Below are positions 16,731 to 26,623 of a DNA stretch of 64,000 bases, one piece after another. The stretch lies in NCBI GenBank assembly GCA_024330185.1, contig JANDLV010000005.1, positions 1 to 64,000 of the forward strand, in the 5' to 3' direction. A model generated the notes under the pieces. It worked only from the letters and a program-made list of their open reading frames with translations, had not been told where the DNA came from and did no database searches. Both the position numbers and the translations under genes were made by a program. This DNA is from Candidatus Siliceabacter maunaloa (GTDB lineage Bacteria > Actinomycetota > Thermoleophilia > Solirubrobacterales > Solirubrobacteraceae). How positions within the stretch are numbered: the stretch's first letter is position 1; the number at the start of each line of letters is the position of its first letter.

Positions 16731-18658
16731 GCCGCTTCGAGCTTGGGGAACGCCCCGCCCGTGGAGCGCAGGCGCCCGGCGGCGATCAGCTCGTCGACGC
16801 GGCCCAGCACCTCGCCGGCGGTGAGGTGGTCGAACGTGCCGTAGCCGGGCAGGCCGTCGTAGGCGTTCTCGCGGATGGTCCTCGCCTGGCTGCCGCGCAG
16901 GATCTCCACCGTGCGTGTCCGCCCGACCTTCGGCCGTGCCGTACGCACGATCCCCACGATGGCGCCGTCGAGGTCCTCGCCCACGGGGTGAACCCCCCGC
17001 GGCGCGCCGGCCCCGGCGCCCGGGCGCCCTGCGCCGCTCGCGCCCGCACCACGTCGCCCGTCGCCGTCGCGCTGCGCCCCGCCCGCCGGCGCGGGCGGCA
17101 CGAGCGCCGGGTCGCAGGCGTCGCAGCAGGGCACGCCGGCCATCGGGGCCGGCGCGGCGTCGTCACCGAAGTGGCTCAGCAGCTCGCGCCGGCGGCAGCC
17201 ATTTCCCTCCACGAGCGCCCAGATCGCGCGGTACTGGCGCCAGCGCGCCCGCTGGGCCTCGCCGGCCGAGGCCTTGCACGCCGCCCGGGCCCGCCCGTCG
17301 AAGGGGCCCTCGACCGCGCCGCGCACCCGGTCGGGCGTCGAGGGGGCCGGGCGAACGACGCCCGCGCGCGCGAGGTGGCCCACCACGGCGCGGACCTGGT
17401 CGTCGCCGCCCTGCCCCTCCCCGGCCAGTGAGGCCAGCTCGTCTAGGCCTACGTCGTAGCGCCCGCCCTCGGCGCGCTGGGCGAGCCGCTGCGCCACGCG
17501 GCGCACGAGCCCGTCGTCGACCTCGGCGCGCTGGATGAAGAACACGTGCAGCCCCTTGTCGCGCCCCTCCGCGAACAGGAAGGCGCGGGCAGGGGCGCCG
17601 TCGCGCCCGGCACGGCCGGCCTCCTGGTACCAGGCCTCCACGGAGGAGGGCACGGCGTCGTGGCAGACCGTGCGCACGTCGGACTTGTCGACGCCCATGC
17701 CGAAGGCGTTGGTGGCCACCACCACCCCGGCGCCGCCGGCCATGAACCGCCGCTGCACCGTCGCGCGCTGCTCGCGGTCCAGCCCCGCGTGGTAGGCGGC
17801 GACCTCGCAACCCAGGTCGGCGCGCAGCAGGGCGGCCACCTCCTCGGTCGCCGCGCGCGTGCCCGCGTAGACGATGGCCGGCCGCGCGGCCGGGTCGGCG
17901 AGCACCGCGGCCAGATGACGGCGCTTGGCCCGCTTGGAGGCGCAGCGCACCACCGCGAAGGAGAGGTTGGGCCGGTCGAAGCCCGTCGCCACGCGCACCG
18001 GGTCGCGCAGGCCCAGGCGCCTTTCCACGTCCGTGGCCACCTGCGGGGTGGCGGTGGCCGTGGCGCCCATGATGGCCCGCGCGCCCAGCCACCGCGCCGC
18101 GTCGGCCAGGCGGAAGTAGTCCGGGCGGAAGTCGTGGCCCCACTGCGAGACGCAGTGGGCCTCGTCGACCACGAACAGGCCCACGCGCGCGTCGCGCACC
18201 GCGTCGAGGAACGGCCGCGACGAGAACCGCTCGGGCGCGACGTAGAGGAGGCGCAGCTCGCCGCGCGCCGCGGCGGCCAGGGTCGCCCGGTTCTCCGCGC
18301 CCGAGCGCTGCGCGTTGACCAGGCCGACCCGCGAGCCGGCCACCGCGGCCAGGCCCTCGACCTGGTCCTGCATGAGCGAGACCAGCGGCGAGACCACCAG
18401 CGTCAGGTCGTCGCGCACCAGGGCGGGGAGCTGGTAGCACAGCGACTTGCCCGCACCGGTCGGCATGACGACCAGCGCGTCGCGGTCGGCCAGGGCCGCT
18501 TCCACCGCCTCGCGCTGGCCGGGGCGGAAGCCCTCGAAGCCGAACAGGCGGCGCAGCGCCCCCTCGGGGTCGGCGGGGTCCAGCGGCGGCACGCCGGCTG
18601 CCGCGGAGAAGAGATCCAGCCCCGTCTGGGGGATGTGCGGCTGGGGGACGACCGTCAC
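16727..18658 (-). CDS. recQ: ATP-dependent DNA helicase RecQ
   Basis: A 3'-5' DNA helicase of 643 residues used in recombination repair. Motif 0 is FGFEGFRPGQREAVEAAL, Walker A is MPTGAGKSLCYQLP, motif II VVDEAHCVSQWGHDFRP, and motifs V/VI are VVVATNAFGMGVDKSDVR and YQEAGRAGRDG. The RecQ zinc-binding cysteines are CKAS...GNGCRRRELLSHFGD...CCDAC. The C-terminal domain (DLDGAIVGIVRTARPKVGRT) resembles the winged-helix end of short actinobacterial RecQs; no HRDC domain is evident. The GTG at 18658 is used because conserved sequence begins right after it. It is coupled to purN by a GTGA overlap. Confidence 0.93.
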   Translation of the reverse strand: MTVVPQPHIPQTGLDLFSAAAGVPPLDPADPEGALRRLFGFEGFRPGQREAVEAALADRDALVVMPTGAGKSLCYQLPALVRDDLTLVVSPLVSLMQDQVEGLAAVAGSRVGLVNAQRSGAENRATLAAAARGELRLLYVAPERFSSRPFLDAVRDARVGLFVVDEAHCVSQWGHDFRPDYFRLADAARWLGARAIMGATATATPQVATDVERRLGLRDPVRVATGFDRPNLSFAVVRCASKRAKRRHLAAVLADPAARPAIVYAGTRAATEEVAALLRADLGCEVAAYHAGLDREQRATVQRRFMAGGAGVVVATNAFGMGVDKSDVRTVCHDAVPSSVEAWYQEAGRAGRDGAPARAFLFAEGRDKGLHVFFIQRAEVDDGLVRRVAQRLAQRAEGGRYDVGLDELASLAGEGQGGDDQVRAVVGHLARAGVVRPAPSTPDRVRGAVEGPFDGRARAACKASAGEAQRARWRQYRAIWALVEGNGCRRRELLSHFGDDAAPAPMAGVPCCDACDPALVPPAPAGGAQRDGDGRRGAGASGAGRPGAGAGAPRGVHPVGEDLDGAIVGIVRTARPKVGRTRTVEILRGSQARTIRENAYDGLPGYGTFDHLTAGEVLGRVDELIAAGRLRSTGGAFPKLEAA

Positions 18659-18968
18659 GGGCGAGCGACCATAGCGCCGCCTCCGGCGGCTGGAGGCGGC
18701 CTGCGCAGAGTTGTGACGCCCCGGCGGGGCGACACCGCCGCCCTGGGCCGACCCAGGCGCGAAGATGGGGCCCAGGACCCATGGCGGCGCGGGAGGGCAC
18801 GCCCCATACTCGGGGCATGGTGCGCCGCCAGCATGGGCAGTCCGCCGTCGAGGTTCCGAGCGAGCCGCCGCCCGCACCTCCAGAGCCGGGGGACCCTCCG
18901 CTCCCGGAGGCGACCGGCCGAGAGGGACGTTCCGACCAGCGAACGGACCCCGGGAGAGAGCAGGGCCG
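18659..18968. other. divergent intergenic region, no feature identified
   Basis: About 310 bases separate recQ (minus) from a lipoprotein gene (plus). The region must hold both promoters. It is GC-rich; small open frames run through it but have neither a ribosome site nor coding-like composition. I see no riboswitch, terminator or repeat. Confidence 0.5.
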
Positions 18969-19454
18969 ATGACCGGGCTCGACGTGCGATGCGCGCTGTG
19001 GGCGGCGGTGGTGGCGCTCACCATGGCGATCACGGCCTGCGGCGGCGCGGAGCGAGAGCAGTCGCCTGCCGGAGAACCGCGCGACCGTCTGGGCGGGGCG
19101 GAGACGGCGCCCAGCCCGGAGGAGATCGAGCAGTTCGCAGAGGTGGAGTTACCAGCGGACACCGAGGGCTTGCAGGCTTGGGCTCGCTCGAGCGTCGACA
19201 CGTCACTCTCGTTCCGGCTGGCGATGGCGAGGCGTGACTTCGAACGCTTCTACGAGCGGGCGAGCTTCTCCGAGGAGCTGGTGGAGGGCGAGCGTCCATC
19301 GATCAGCGAGGAGGGCCGCTTCGAATGGAGCCTCGAGGCCATCGAGACGCCTTGGGGGCAGGAGCAGCGCGCAAACGGCTTCAGCCGGCGCATCCTCGTG
19401 GACTTCTCGAGCCCGGACCGGCCGGTGGTCTACATGACGGCATCCACCACCTGA
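18969..19454 (+). CDS. predicted lipoprotein
   Basis: A 161-residue exported protein. It begins with a short signal peptide (LDVRCALWAAVVALTMAITAC) ending in a lipobox whose Cys at about residue 24 is followed by Gly-Gly, typical for lipidation. The mature part is acidic, with a helix-rich TSLSFRLAMARRDFERFYERA segment and a final SRRILVDFSSPDRPVVYMT. I recognise no family. The ATG at 18969 has GGAGAGAGCAGG upstream. It ends 29 bases from the convergent purF gene. Its insertion between purF and recQ-purN divides the purine genes on that strand. Confidence 0.65.
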   Translation: MTGLDVRCALWAAVVALTMAITACGGAEREQSPAGEPRDRLGGAETAPSPEEIEQFAEVELPADTEGLQAWARSSVDTSLSFRLAMARRDFERFYERASFSEELVEGERPSISEEGRFEWSLEAIETPWGQEQRANGFSRRILVDFSSPDRPVVYMTASTT

Positions 19455-19483
19455 CGCTCCGAGTCGGGCGCTCCGAGTCGGGA

Positions 19484-20944
19484 TCAGGCGCGCACGAGCG
19501 GCAGGGCGTGCTCGAACGCGTCCTTGTGCTGCGCGCCCGCGCTGTTGGCCAGCGGGTAGTCGCCGGTGAAGCACGCGTCGCAGTGGCGCCCGCGCTCCCC
19601 GCGCACCGCCTCGTAGACGCCCTCGAGGGACAGGTAGGCCAGCGAGTCGCAGCCCAGCTCGGCGGCCACCTCCTCGACCGTGCGCCCGTGGGCGACCATC
19701 TCCTCGCGCGTGGACATGTCGATCCCGTAGTGGCAGGGGTGCTTGATGGGCGGCGCGCTGATGCGCATGTGGATTCCCAGCGCGCCGGCGTCGCGCAGCA
19801 TCGCCACGATCTGTCGCGTCGTGTTGCCGCGCACGATGGAGTCGTCGACGACGACGATGCGCTTGCCGCCGACGATCTCGGGCAGCGGGTTGAACTTCAT
19901 GCGCAGCCCGTGACGGCGCAGCTCGTGGCCGGGCTGGATGAAGGTTCGCCCGACGTAGCGGTTCTTGATCAGGCCGTCGTCCTGGGGCAGGCCGCTGGCC
20001 CGTGCGAAGCCGCGCGCCGCCGGGGTGCCGGAGTCGGGCACGGGGATGACCAGGTCGGCGCCCGGCGTGGGCGACTCGCGGGCCAGGATCTCGCCCATCC
20101 GCCCGCGCGCCGCCTGTAGCACGTCGCCGTTCATGCGCGAATCGGGCCGCGCGAAGTAGATGTACTCGAAGAGGCAGAAGGCCTCGCGCGCGCCGGTGAC
20201 CACCTGCCTGGTCTCGATGCCCTGCGAGGAGATGGCCACCAGCTCCCCGGGGCGCACGTCGCGCACCAGGCGCGCGCCGATGATGTCGAACGCGCACGAC
20301 TCCGAGGCCACGCAGTAGCGCTCCGGCCCGTCGCCCACCGCGGGGAGCACCCCGAGCACCAGCGGGCGCAGCCCGGCCGGATCGCGGAAGGCCAGCACGT
20401 GGTCGTTGGTCGTCACCACGGTGGAGTACGCCCCCTCGAGCTGGGGCATCACGGCGGCGACAGCATCCACGATCGAGTCGGCCCCGTGGGTGGCCAGCAG
20501 CGCGGCGATGATCTCCGAGTCCGACGTGGAGCGAAAGGCGATCCCCCGCTCCCGCAGCTCGCCGTGCAGCGCCACTGCGTTGATGAGGTTCCCGTTGTGG
20601 GCGAGCGCGAGCTCGAAGCGGTCGGAGCGATGGACGGGCTGGGAGTTCTCCCAGGCGTTCGCACCCGTCGTGGAGTAGCGCACGTGCCCGACCGCGAGGT
20701 CGCCGGCAAGCGTGCGCAGGTCGTGCTCCGAGAAGACCTGGCTGACGAGCCCCAGCTCGCGCCGGGTCATCATGTGGCCGCCCAGGTCCGCGGCGGCGAT
20801 GCCGGCGGACTCCTGCCCGCGATGCTGGAGGGCGTACAGGGCGTAGTAGGCGAGCTTGGAGACCTCGTGCTCGGCGTCCGGGGCAAAGACCCCAAACACC
20901 CCACACTCGTCCCGCGGCCCGTCGCGCCCAGCGAGGTCGGTCAC
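19484..20944 (-). CDS. purF: amidophosphoribosyltransferase
   Basis: PurF makes phosphoribosylamine from PRPP and glutamine, the committed step. At 486 residues it has an N-terminal propeptide of about 13 residues ending before Cys in RDECGVFGVF, the Ntn nucleophile after cleavage. Glutaminase landmarks are YALQHRGQESAGIA and VGHVRYSTTGANAWEN. The phosphoribosyltransferase domain has the PRPP loop KRIVVVDDSIVRGNTTR. Cysteines in CHYGIDMST and CDACFTGDYP match the iron-sulphur ligands of Bacillus-type PurF. It follows purL by 62 bases on the same strand. Confidence 0.97.
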   Translation of the reverse strand: MTDLAGRDGPRDECGVFGVFAPDAEHEVSKLAYYALYALQHRGQESAGIAAADLGGHMMTRRELGLVSQVFSEHDLRTLAGDLAVGHVRYSTTGANAWENSQPVHRSDRFELALAHNGNLINAVALHGELRERGIAFRSTSDSEIIAALLATHGADSIVDAVAAVMPQLEGAYSTVVTTNDHVLAFRDPAGLRPLVLGVLPAVGDGPERYCVASESCAFDIIGARLVRDVRPGELVAISSQGIETRQVVTGAREAFCLFEYIYFARPDSRMNGDVLQAARGRMGEILARESPTPGADLVIPVPDSGTPAARGFARASGLPQDDGLIKNRYVGRTFIQPGHELRRHGLRMKFNPLPEIVGGKRIVVVDDSIVRGNTTRQIVAMLRDAGALGIHMRISAPPIKHPCHYGIDMSTREEMVAHGRTVEEVAAELGCDSLAYLSLEGVYEAVRGERGRHCDACFTGDYPLANSAGAQHKDAFEHALPLVRA

Positions 20945-21006
20945 TCACCGATGGTAGCGGTGCGCTCCGGCGGTACCGCGGTAGCGGACCAATAGAGGAG
21001 CCGGGC

Positions 21007-23325
21007 TCAGGGGAACAGCGGGCCCAGCGCCGCGTGGGCCTCGCGCAGCTCGGCGAGGGGGACGGCGAGGTCCTCGCCGACGGCCAGCGCGTCGCCGCCG
21101 ACCCGGCCCAGCTCGACCAGGTGGGTGCCCGCCTCCAGGCGGTCCAGCCCCTCGCGGTCGCCCGAGACCACGAAGGCGGTCCCCGGCGCCTCGCCGAACA
21201 GCGCGGCGGCCAGCGGCTCGGGCAGTGGGCCGCCACGGGCACGCTTGGCGCGCCGGGGCGTCAGCGCCGTGGCCAGCGCCGCAAACGGCCGGCGCTCCAG
21301 TGCCGCGCCCATGCCGCCGGCCAGGCAGCTCTCGGCCACGGCGACGAGCAGCCCGCCCTCGGCCACGTCGTGCGCGCTGGTCAGGGCGCCGGCGCGCACC
21401 GCGTCTCGCACCGCCGCGTGGGTGCGCTGCGTGGCGGCGACGTCGGCCTCGGGGAGCTGCGTGGGCAGGGCCTCGCCACGCAGCCTGGCCAGCTCGCTCG
21501 CGCCGAGGATCGGCGTGAACGCGCCGACCAGCGCGATCAGGTCCCCCTCCCGCGCGAAGCCGGCCCGCCCGGCGCGCGCGGGGTCGGGCAGCTCGCCGAC
21601 CATGCCCACCACGGGGGTGGGATAGATCGGCCCCTGCGCGCCCTCGTTGTAGAGCGAGACGTTGCCGCCCACCACGGGGACGCCCAGCGCGCGGCAGGCG
21701 TCGCCGAGAGCACGGACGCTCTCGGTGAGCTGCCAGGCCACATGGGCCTTCTCGGGGTTGGCGAAGTTCAGGCAGTTCGTCAGGCCCAGCGGCGCAGCCC
21801 CCACGCACGCGAGGTTGGCCGTGCACTCGAGCACCGCCTCGACCGTGCCCGTGTAGGGATCGGCGGCCACGCGGCGCCCCGAGCCGTCGATGGACACCGC
21901 GATGGCGGCCCCGGTGGGCATGAGCAGCACGGCCGCGTCGGCCTCGCCCGGGCGGCGCACGGTGCGCGACTGCACGAGCCAGTCGTACTGCTCGAAGAGG
22001 GGGAGGCGCGACGCGATGTTGGGTGAGGCCAGGAGGGCAAGGAGGATGTCGCGCACCGAGGGCTCGACCGCTGGGCGGGCATGCTCCCCGGAGCGCTCGG
22101 CCTCGCCGGCGCCGTGGGACGCGGCGAACAGCGGCGCGGGCGCGGGCACCGGGTACAGAGGGCTCGCGGGCCGGCGGGGCTCCAGCTCGTAGACGGGGCA
22201 CTCGTCGACCAGCGCAGCGACCGGCATGTCGCCCACCACCTGCTCGCCGTGCAGGACGCGCAGGCGTCCGGTGTCGGTCACGGTCCCGATGGCCGTCCCG
22301 TGCACCTCCCAGCGCTCGCACACCGCGAGCACCCCCTCTACGCGCGCGGGCTCGACCACGCAGAGCATCCGCTCCTGGGACTCGCTGATCATGATCTCGA
22401 AGGGCGCCATGCCGGCCTCGCGCAGCGGCACGCGGGAAACGTCGAGGTCCACGCCCACGCCGCCCTTGGAGGCCATCTCCGCCGAGGAGGAGGTCAGCCC
22501 CGCGGCCCCCAGGTCCTGCAGCGAGACCAGCAGGCCGCGCTCGAGCAGCTCGAGCGAGCACTCGAGCACCTTCTTCTCCTCGAACGGGTCGCCGACCTGG
22601 ACCGAGGGGCGCTTGTCCGCGTCGCCCTCGCCCAGCTCGGCCGAGGCCAGCACCGACGCGCCGCCGATCCCGTCACGGCCCGTCGAGGCGCCGAAGAGCA
22701 CCAGCGCGTTGCCCACGCCGGCAGCGGCGCTGCGCACCATGTCCTCGCTGCGCGCAAGCCCCAGCGCCATCGCGTTGACCAGGCAGTTGTGCTCGTAGGG
22801 ACCCTCGAAGTAGACCTCGCCGCCCACCGTGGGCACACCGATCGAGTTGCCGTAGTGGCCGATCCCGGCGACGGCGCGGTCGAGCAGGTAGCGCGACCGC
22901 GGACTGCTGGGCTCCCCGAAGCGCAGCGAGTCGAGGACCGCGATGGGCCGCGCGCCGATGGCGAAGATGTCGCGCAGGATCCCGCCCACGCCCGTGGCCG
23001 CGCCCTGGAAGGGCTCGACCGCGCTGGGGTGGTTGTGGGACTCGACCTTGAAGGCCACCGCCCAGCCGTCGCCCACGTCGACGGCGCCGGCGTTCTCCCC
23101 CGGGCCCATGATCACCCGCTCCCCCTCGGTGGGCAGCGTACGCAGCAGCGGGCGGGAGTGCTTGTAGGAGCAGTGCTCGCTCCACAGCACCGAGAACACG
23201 GCCAACTCCACCTCGTTGGGCTCGCCGCCCAGCTTGTCGACGACGAGCGCGTACTCGGCGCGCGTGAGGCCCAGCGCGACGGCGTCCTCGACCGACGGGG
23301 AGACCGCTTGCGCTCCCGGCCTCAC
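21007..23325 (-). CDS. purL: phosphoribosylformylglycinamidine synthase, large subunit (small PurL)
   Basis: This is the synthetase subunit of the three-part FGAM synthase. At 772 residues it is the short PurL, needing PurQ and PurS. Landmarks are [13 protein letters not shown] at the start, [69 protein letters not shown], and in the second half [23 protein letters not shown] and [17 protein letters not shown]. It overlaps purQ by four bases (the GTGA at 23322). A Pro/Ala-rich linker joins the two halves. Confidence 0.97.
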   Translation of the reverse strand: MRPGAQAVSPSVEDAVALGLTRAEYALVVDKLGGEPNEVELAVFSVLWSEHCSYKHSRPLLRTLPTEGERVIMGPGENAGAVDVGDGWAVAFKVESHNHPSAVEPFQGAATGVGGILRDIFAIGARPIAVLDSLRFGEPSSPRSRYLLDRAVAGIGHYGNSIGVPTVGGEVYFEGPYEHNCLVNAMALGLARSEDMVRSAAAGVGNALVLFGASTGRDGIGGASVLASAELGEGDADKRPSVQVGDPFEEKKVLECSLELLERGLLVSLQDLGAAGLTSSSAEMASKGGVGVDLDVSRVPLREAGMAPFEIMISESQERMLCVVEPARVEGVLAVCERWEVHGTAIGTVTDTGRLRVLHGEQVVGDMPVAALVDECPVYELEPRRPASPLYPVPAPAPLFAASHGAGEAERSGEHARPAVEPSVRDILLALLASPNIASRLPLFEQYDWLVQSRTVRRPGEADAAVLLMPTGAAIAVSIDGSGRRVAADPYTGTVEAVLECTANLACVGAAPLGLTNCLNFANPEKAHVAWQLTESVRALGDACRALGVPVVGGNVSLYNEGAQGPIYPTPVVGMVGELPDPARAGRAGFAREGDLIALVGAFTPILGASELARLRGEALPTQLPEADVAATQRTHAAVRDAVRAGALTSAHDVAEGGLLVAVAESCLAGGMGAALERRPFAALATALTPRRAKRARGGPLPEPLAAALFGEAPGTAFVVSGDREGLDRLEAGTHLVELGRVGGDALAVGEDLAVPLAELREAHAALGPLFP

Positions 23326-23963
23326 GTGCGGGCGAGCGCGAGCGCGGACTCGAACAGCTTCAGGCCGTCGGTCGACCCGGTGAGGGCGTCGACCGCGTGC
23401 TCGGGGTGGGGCATGAGGCCGACGACGTTCCCCGCCTCGTTGGCCACGCCCGCGATGTCGTTGGAGGAGCCGTTGGGGTTGCCGTCGTGGGCGTAGCGGA
23501 ACACGACCCGCGGCTCATCGGGCGCGTGATAGCGCCCGGCCTGGTGCTTGGCCGGGATGGACAGCACGTCGCCCGGCGGGCACGCACGCGTGAAGGCGGT
23601 ACCGGCGTCCAGCACCTCGACGTCGAGCTGGCGGCATAGGAAGCGCAGGCCCACGTTGGGCAGCAGCGCGCCGGGCAGCAGGCCCGCCTCGCACAGCACC
23701 TGGAAGCCGTTGCAGATGCCCAGCACCGGGCCGCCGTCACCCGCGAAGGCGGTGACCGACTCCATGACCGGCGAGAAGCGGGCGATGGCGCCGACGCGCA
23801 GGTAGTCGCCGTAGGAGAAGCCCCCGGGAATCACCACCGCGTCGACGCCGCGCAGGTCGCGGTCGCCGTGCCAGAGGATCTCCGCCTCACCCACGCGCCG
23901 GCAGGCCGCCAGCGCGTCGGCCTCGTCGCACGAGCCGGGGAAGCGCACGACGCCGAAGCGCAT
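23322..23963 (-). CDS. purQ: phosphoribosylformylglycinamidine synthase, glutaminase subunit
   Basis: PurQ provides ammonia to PurL from glutamine. It has 213 residues with a class I glutamine amidotransferase fold: [32 protein letters not shown] (oxyanion loop), the nucleophilic Cys in [15 protein letters not shown] and the His-Glu pair in [12 protein letters not shown]. The ATG overlaps the purS stop by one base; its stop overlaps the purL start. The tight spacing fits one transcript, purC-purS-purQ-purL. Confidence 0.97.
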   Translation of the reverse strand: MRFGVVRFPGSCDEADALAACRRVGEAEILWHGDRDLRGVDAVVIPGGFSYGDYLRVGAIARFSPVMESVTAFAGDGGPVLGICNGFQVLCEAGLLPGALLPNVGLRFLCRQLDVEVLDAGTAFTRACPPGDVLSIPAKHQAGRYHAPDEPRVVFRYAHDGNPNGSSNDIAGVANEAGNVVGLMPHPEHAVDALTGSTDGLKLFESALALART

Positions 23964-24205
23964 CAGGCCCCGGCCGCGCCCCCGCCGGAATCGACGATCT
24001 CGTAATCCTCGATCAGGGGGTTGGCCAGCAGCTTTTCGCACATGGCCTCGAGCTGGGCGGGGTCCTCCACGTCCAGCTCGATCAGGCGCCCGACGTGGAC
24101 GTTGGCGACGCCGGTGAAGCCCAGCGCGGGCAGGGCGCGCTCGACAGCCACGCCCTGGGGGTCGAGGATGCCCGCCTTGGGGCGGATGAGCACCCGCGCG
24201 CGCAC
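23963..24205 (-). CDS. purS: phosphoribosylformylglycinamidine synthase, PurS subunit
   Basis: This 80-residue structural subunit of FGAM synthase bridges PurL and PurQ. It reads as a typical Pur[22 protein letters not shown], then [17 protein letters not shown] and [16 protein letters not shown] glycine/alanine tail follows. It starts three bases after the purC stop. Confidence 0.95.
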   Translation of the reverse strand: MRARVLIRPKAGILDPQGVAVERALPALGFTGVANVHVGRLIELDVEDPAQLEAMCEKLLANPLIEDYEIVDSGGGAAGA

Positions 24206-24208
24206 GAG

Positions 24209-25087
24209 CTACGGCGCCACGCGCTCGCGCCAGGCGGTGAGCGGCTCGCCGGTGATGCGCTCGTAGGCCTCGGCGTACAGCGCGCCGGTGCGCTGCACCA
24301 CGTCGTCGGGCAGGGCGGGGGCCGGCTCGGTCTTGTCCCACCCGCTGTCGGCCGCCCAGTCACGTACGTACTGCTTGTCGAAGCTGGGCTGCGAGCGCCC
24401 CGGCGAGTAGCCGTCGGCCGGCCAGAAGCGCGAGGAGTCGGGGGTGGCGACCTCGTCACCGACGGTCAGCTCCTTGCGCGCGTCCAGGCCGAACTCGAAC
24501 TTGGTGTCGGCCACCAGCACGCCGCGCGCGGCGGCGTGGTCGGCCGCGAAGGCGTAGAGCTGGATCGAGGCGTCGCGCACGCGGCCCATGAGCTCCTCGT
24601 CACCCACCAGCTCGCAGGCCGCCGAGAAGCTGACCGTCTCGTCGTGGCCCTCCTGCGCCTTCGTGGAGGGGGTGAAGATGGGCTGGGGCAGGCGCTCGCT
24701 CTCCTGCAGGCCGGGCGGCAGCTCGAGCCCTGCGACGGCGCCCGTGGCCTGGTAGTCCTTCCACCCCGACCCGGTGATGTAGCCGCGCACCACGCACTCC
24801 ACGGGCAGCATGTCGAGCTTGCGCACGGTCAGGCCGCGGCCACGCACGTCCTCGGGCACGCCGTCGGTGGCCGAGTCGAAGTGGTTTGGGACGATGTGGC
24901 CGGTGCGGGCGAACCAGAACACCGACAGGCCGGTGAGCACGTCGCCCTTGCCGGGCACCGAGGTGGGATGGACGACGTCGTAGGTCGAGATCCGGTCGCT
25001 GGCGACCATGAGGATCCGGTCGCCCAGGTCGTACATATCGCGGACCTTGCCGGTGGCCAGGAGGGGCAGATCGGCGACTGAGGACAT
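24209..25087 (-). CDS. purC: phosphoribosylaminoimidazole-succinocarboxamide synthase (SAICAR synthetase)
   Basis: PurC joins aspartate to CAIR using ATP, step seven. The 292-residue protein has the ATP-grasp-like signature [37 protein letters not shown], the SAICAR signatures [19 protein letters not shown] and [10 protein letters not shown], and DSSRFWPAD near the end. This is the longer actinobacterial/fungal-type PurC. ATG 25087 is chosen because an upstream extension is not conserved in character. The first 17 codons and 5' leader are repeated about 1.2 kb upstream at 26274-26342, on the far side of a broken fic gene. Confidence 0.95.
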   Translation of the reverse strand: MSSVADLPLLATGKVRDMYDLGDRILMVASDRISTYDVVHPTSVPGKGDVLTGLSVFWFARTGHIVPNHFDSATDGVPEDVRGRGLTVRKLDMLPVECVVRGYITGSGWKDYQATGAVAGLELPPGLQESERLPQPIFTPSTKAQEGHDETVSFSAACELVGDEELMGRVRDASIQLYAFAADHAAARGVLVADTKFEFGLDARKELTVGDEVATPDSSRFWPADGYSPGRSQPSFDKQYVRDWAADSGWDKTEPAPALPDDVVQRTGALYAEAYERITGEPLTAWRERVAP

Positions 25088-25105
25088 TGGTTGCGATGCT
25101 AGACG
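25038..25105. repeat. direct repeat, copy A (purC 5' end)
   Basis: These 68 bases cover the first 17 codons of purC and 18 bases before it. The first 33 bases are identical to 26274-26306 and the rest matches with scattered changes and one indel, ending in the shared gatgctagacg. Confidence 0.9.
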
Positions 25106-25187
25106 AGACCGCGGCCGGCAAGGTCGGTGAGGCGCCCCCGGGTCGAGCTCGGCGGCCCCGATCGCCGCGAGGGCCATCTCTCGTTGG

Positions 25188-26271
25188 TCAGTCGGCTCCG
25201 TCCTGTCCGCGGCGTCCCTCGCCCAAGCGGCGGACGACGTCGTTGCGCAGACTCTCGCTCGCGACGTAGCGCGTGGTGCGACCTTTGCCGCGCTGAACGA
25301 TCAGACCCGTGTCGACAAGTCGCCTGAAGTCGTTGCTCGCGGTCGGCGCCGAGACGTCGGCTTCTGCCGCGTACGAGGCGCGTCGACCCCGTGGAAGAGG
25401 CCCTGCTCGAGGGCGGTGACGAGCCGGTCGGGCCAGTTGCGCCGCTCGACGAGCTCCTCGAGGAAGGACCATCGGGCACCGGCCTCGGCAATCTGCTCGA
25501 GCCGGCGTCGGGCCTGTGCGATGTGGGCCTGGACGCAGAGCCGCACCCAAGGGTGCGGCGTCGCGCTCAGGCTGGTAAGCGCCACCATGGACCTTCTGGA
25601 GGGTCGCGTAGTACGCCTCGGTGTTGCGGCCGAGGTACTCCTCGATCGAGACGAACTCCGGTGCGAGCAGTCCCTCGCGAGCGAGCACGAGTGACTGGAC
25701 GATGCGCGAGATCCGGCCATTGCCGTCGCGGAACGGGCGCACCGAGACGACGTGGAGATGCGCCATCGCGGCGCGGACGGCGACGGGTGCGTCGAGGTCG
25801 CCGTGATCGAGCCAGTCGACGACCTCGTCCATCAGCGTCGGCACCTCATCATGGGGCGGTCCTACGTACGCCGGCGGTCCGCCGCGCGGGCTGGTCACCT
25901 CGATGCCGCGCCGGCGGTACAGCCCCGGCTCCCTGTGCTTCTGGAAGTAACACGCGTCGAAGTGCAGGTCGAGGATGACGCGGTCGACCCATCGGAAGAC
26001 CGGGTCATCCGACATGACGCCGACATGGTCCATCGCGCGGGCGTAGCACGACAGTGCCATGCGATCGTCGTCGTCGGGATCCGGCGACTGATCGCCGCTG
26101 GCGACCGCGAGCATCTCCTCCTCGGGGACGTGGAAGCCCTCGATCTCGATCGAGCTCTCCGCCGACGACGCGCGCCACTGACGGCGCAGCTTGCCGAGCC
26201 ACGCGCCGGCCATGCCGGCCTGGTCACCCAGGCGCTTGCGCAGCCGGTCGAGCTCGGCGAGCTGGCGCGCG
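25188..26271 (-). pseudogene. Fic-family protein, two compensating frameshifts, altered active-site motif
   Basis: Fic proteins transfer AMP or similar groups to target proteins. The N-terminal part has an inhibitory-helix-like SSIEIEG ((S/T)xxxE(G/N)). The Fic core reads VRPFRDGNGRISR, where the canonical catalytic His before PF is Arg. After VHGG (near 25580) the meaningful frame shifts (SATPHPWVRLCVQAHIAQA...RWSFLEELVERRNW), and near 25385 it returns to the first frame for a winged-helix end (ADVSAPTASNDFRRLVDTGLIV, KGRTTRYVAS). The 5' end is replaced by the purC repeat at 26274, so the native start is missing. Two frameshifts plus a lost start make it a probable pseudogene. Confidence 0.8.
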
Positions 26272-26273
26272 CC

Positions 26274-26342
26274 TCGCGGACCTTGCCGGTGGCCAGGAGG
26301 GGCAGACCGGCGACGGAGGGCATGCGGTCCCGATGCTAGACG
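26274..26342. repeat. direct repeat, copy B (second purC 5' end)
   Basis: This copy contains an ATG (minus strand, 26323) followed by [17 protein letters not shown], nearly the same as the purC start [17 protein letters not shown], after which it breaks off into the fic remnant. Confidence 0.9.
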
Positions 26343-26389
26343 GTGCTTGGCCGCTCGCGTGGTGGGCATGCTCATGGCATAGTTAGAGC

Positions 26390-26623
26390 ATGCCGAGGAC
26401 GCGGGTCAGCACGACGGTTGACGAGCAGCTCTTGTCGGCTGCGCGCGGCCTGCGCGGCGGGACCGACGCAGCGTTGCTCGACGAGGCGCTGGCGGCGTTG
26501 CTCGCGCGCCACCGAGCCGTCGAGGTCGATGCTGCCTACGCGGCGTACGACCGCCATCCGCTCACCCACCCAGACGAATGGGGCGACCTTGCGTCATTCC
26601 GCGCCGCTGGCGGCGCGTCGTGA
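26390..26623 (+). CDS. ribbon-helix-helix antitoxin of a MazEF-like pair
   Basis: A 77-residue protein whose N-terminus [21 protein letters not shown] has the strand-helix pattern of RHH antitoxins, followed by a helix [18 protein letters not shown] and an acidic C-terminal segment ([11 protein letters not shown]) that would wrap the toxin. Its stop overlaps the GTG start of the MazF-like gene downstream (GTGA), so the two are translationally coupled. It is intact although its toxin is not. Upstream lies the purC-derived repeat, transcribed the opposite way. Confidence 0.7.
   Translation: MPRTRVSTTVDEQLLSAARGLRGGTDAALLDEALAALLARHRAVEVDAAYAAYDRHPLTHPDEWGDLASFRAAGGAS

Noticed and set aside
18781-18972. 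63-codon plus-strand ORF before the lipoprotein gene
   Set aside because: No ribosome site and proline/arginine-rich filler composition; overlaps the better supported lipoprotein start.
22081-23496. 471-codon plus-strand ORF
   Set aside because: Antisense of purL, which has full-length conserved motifs.
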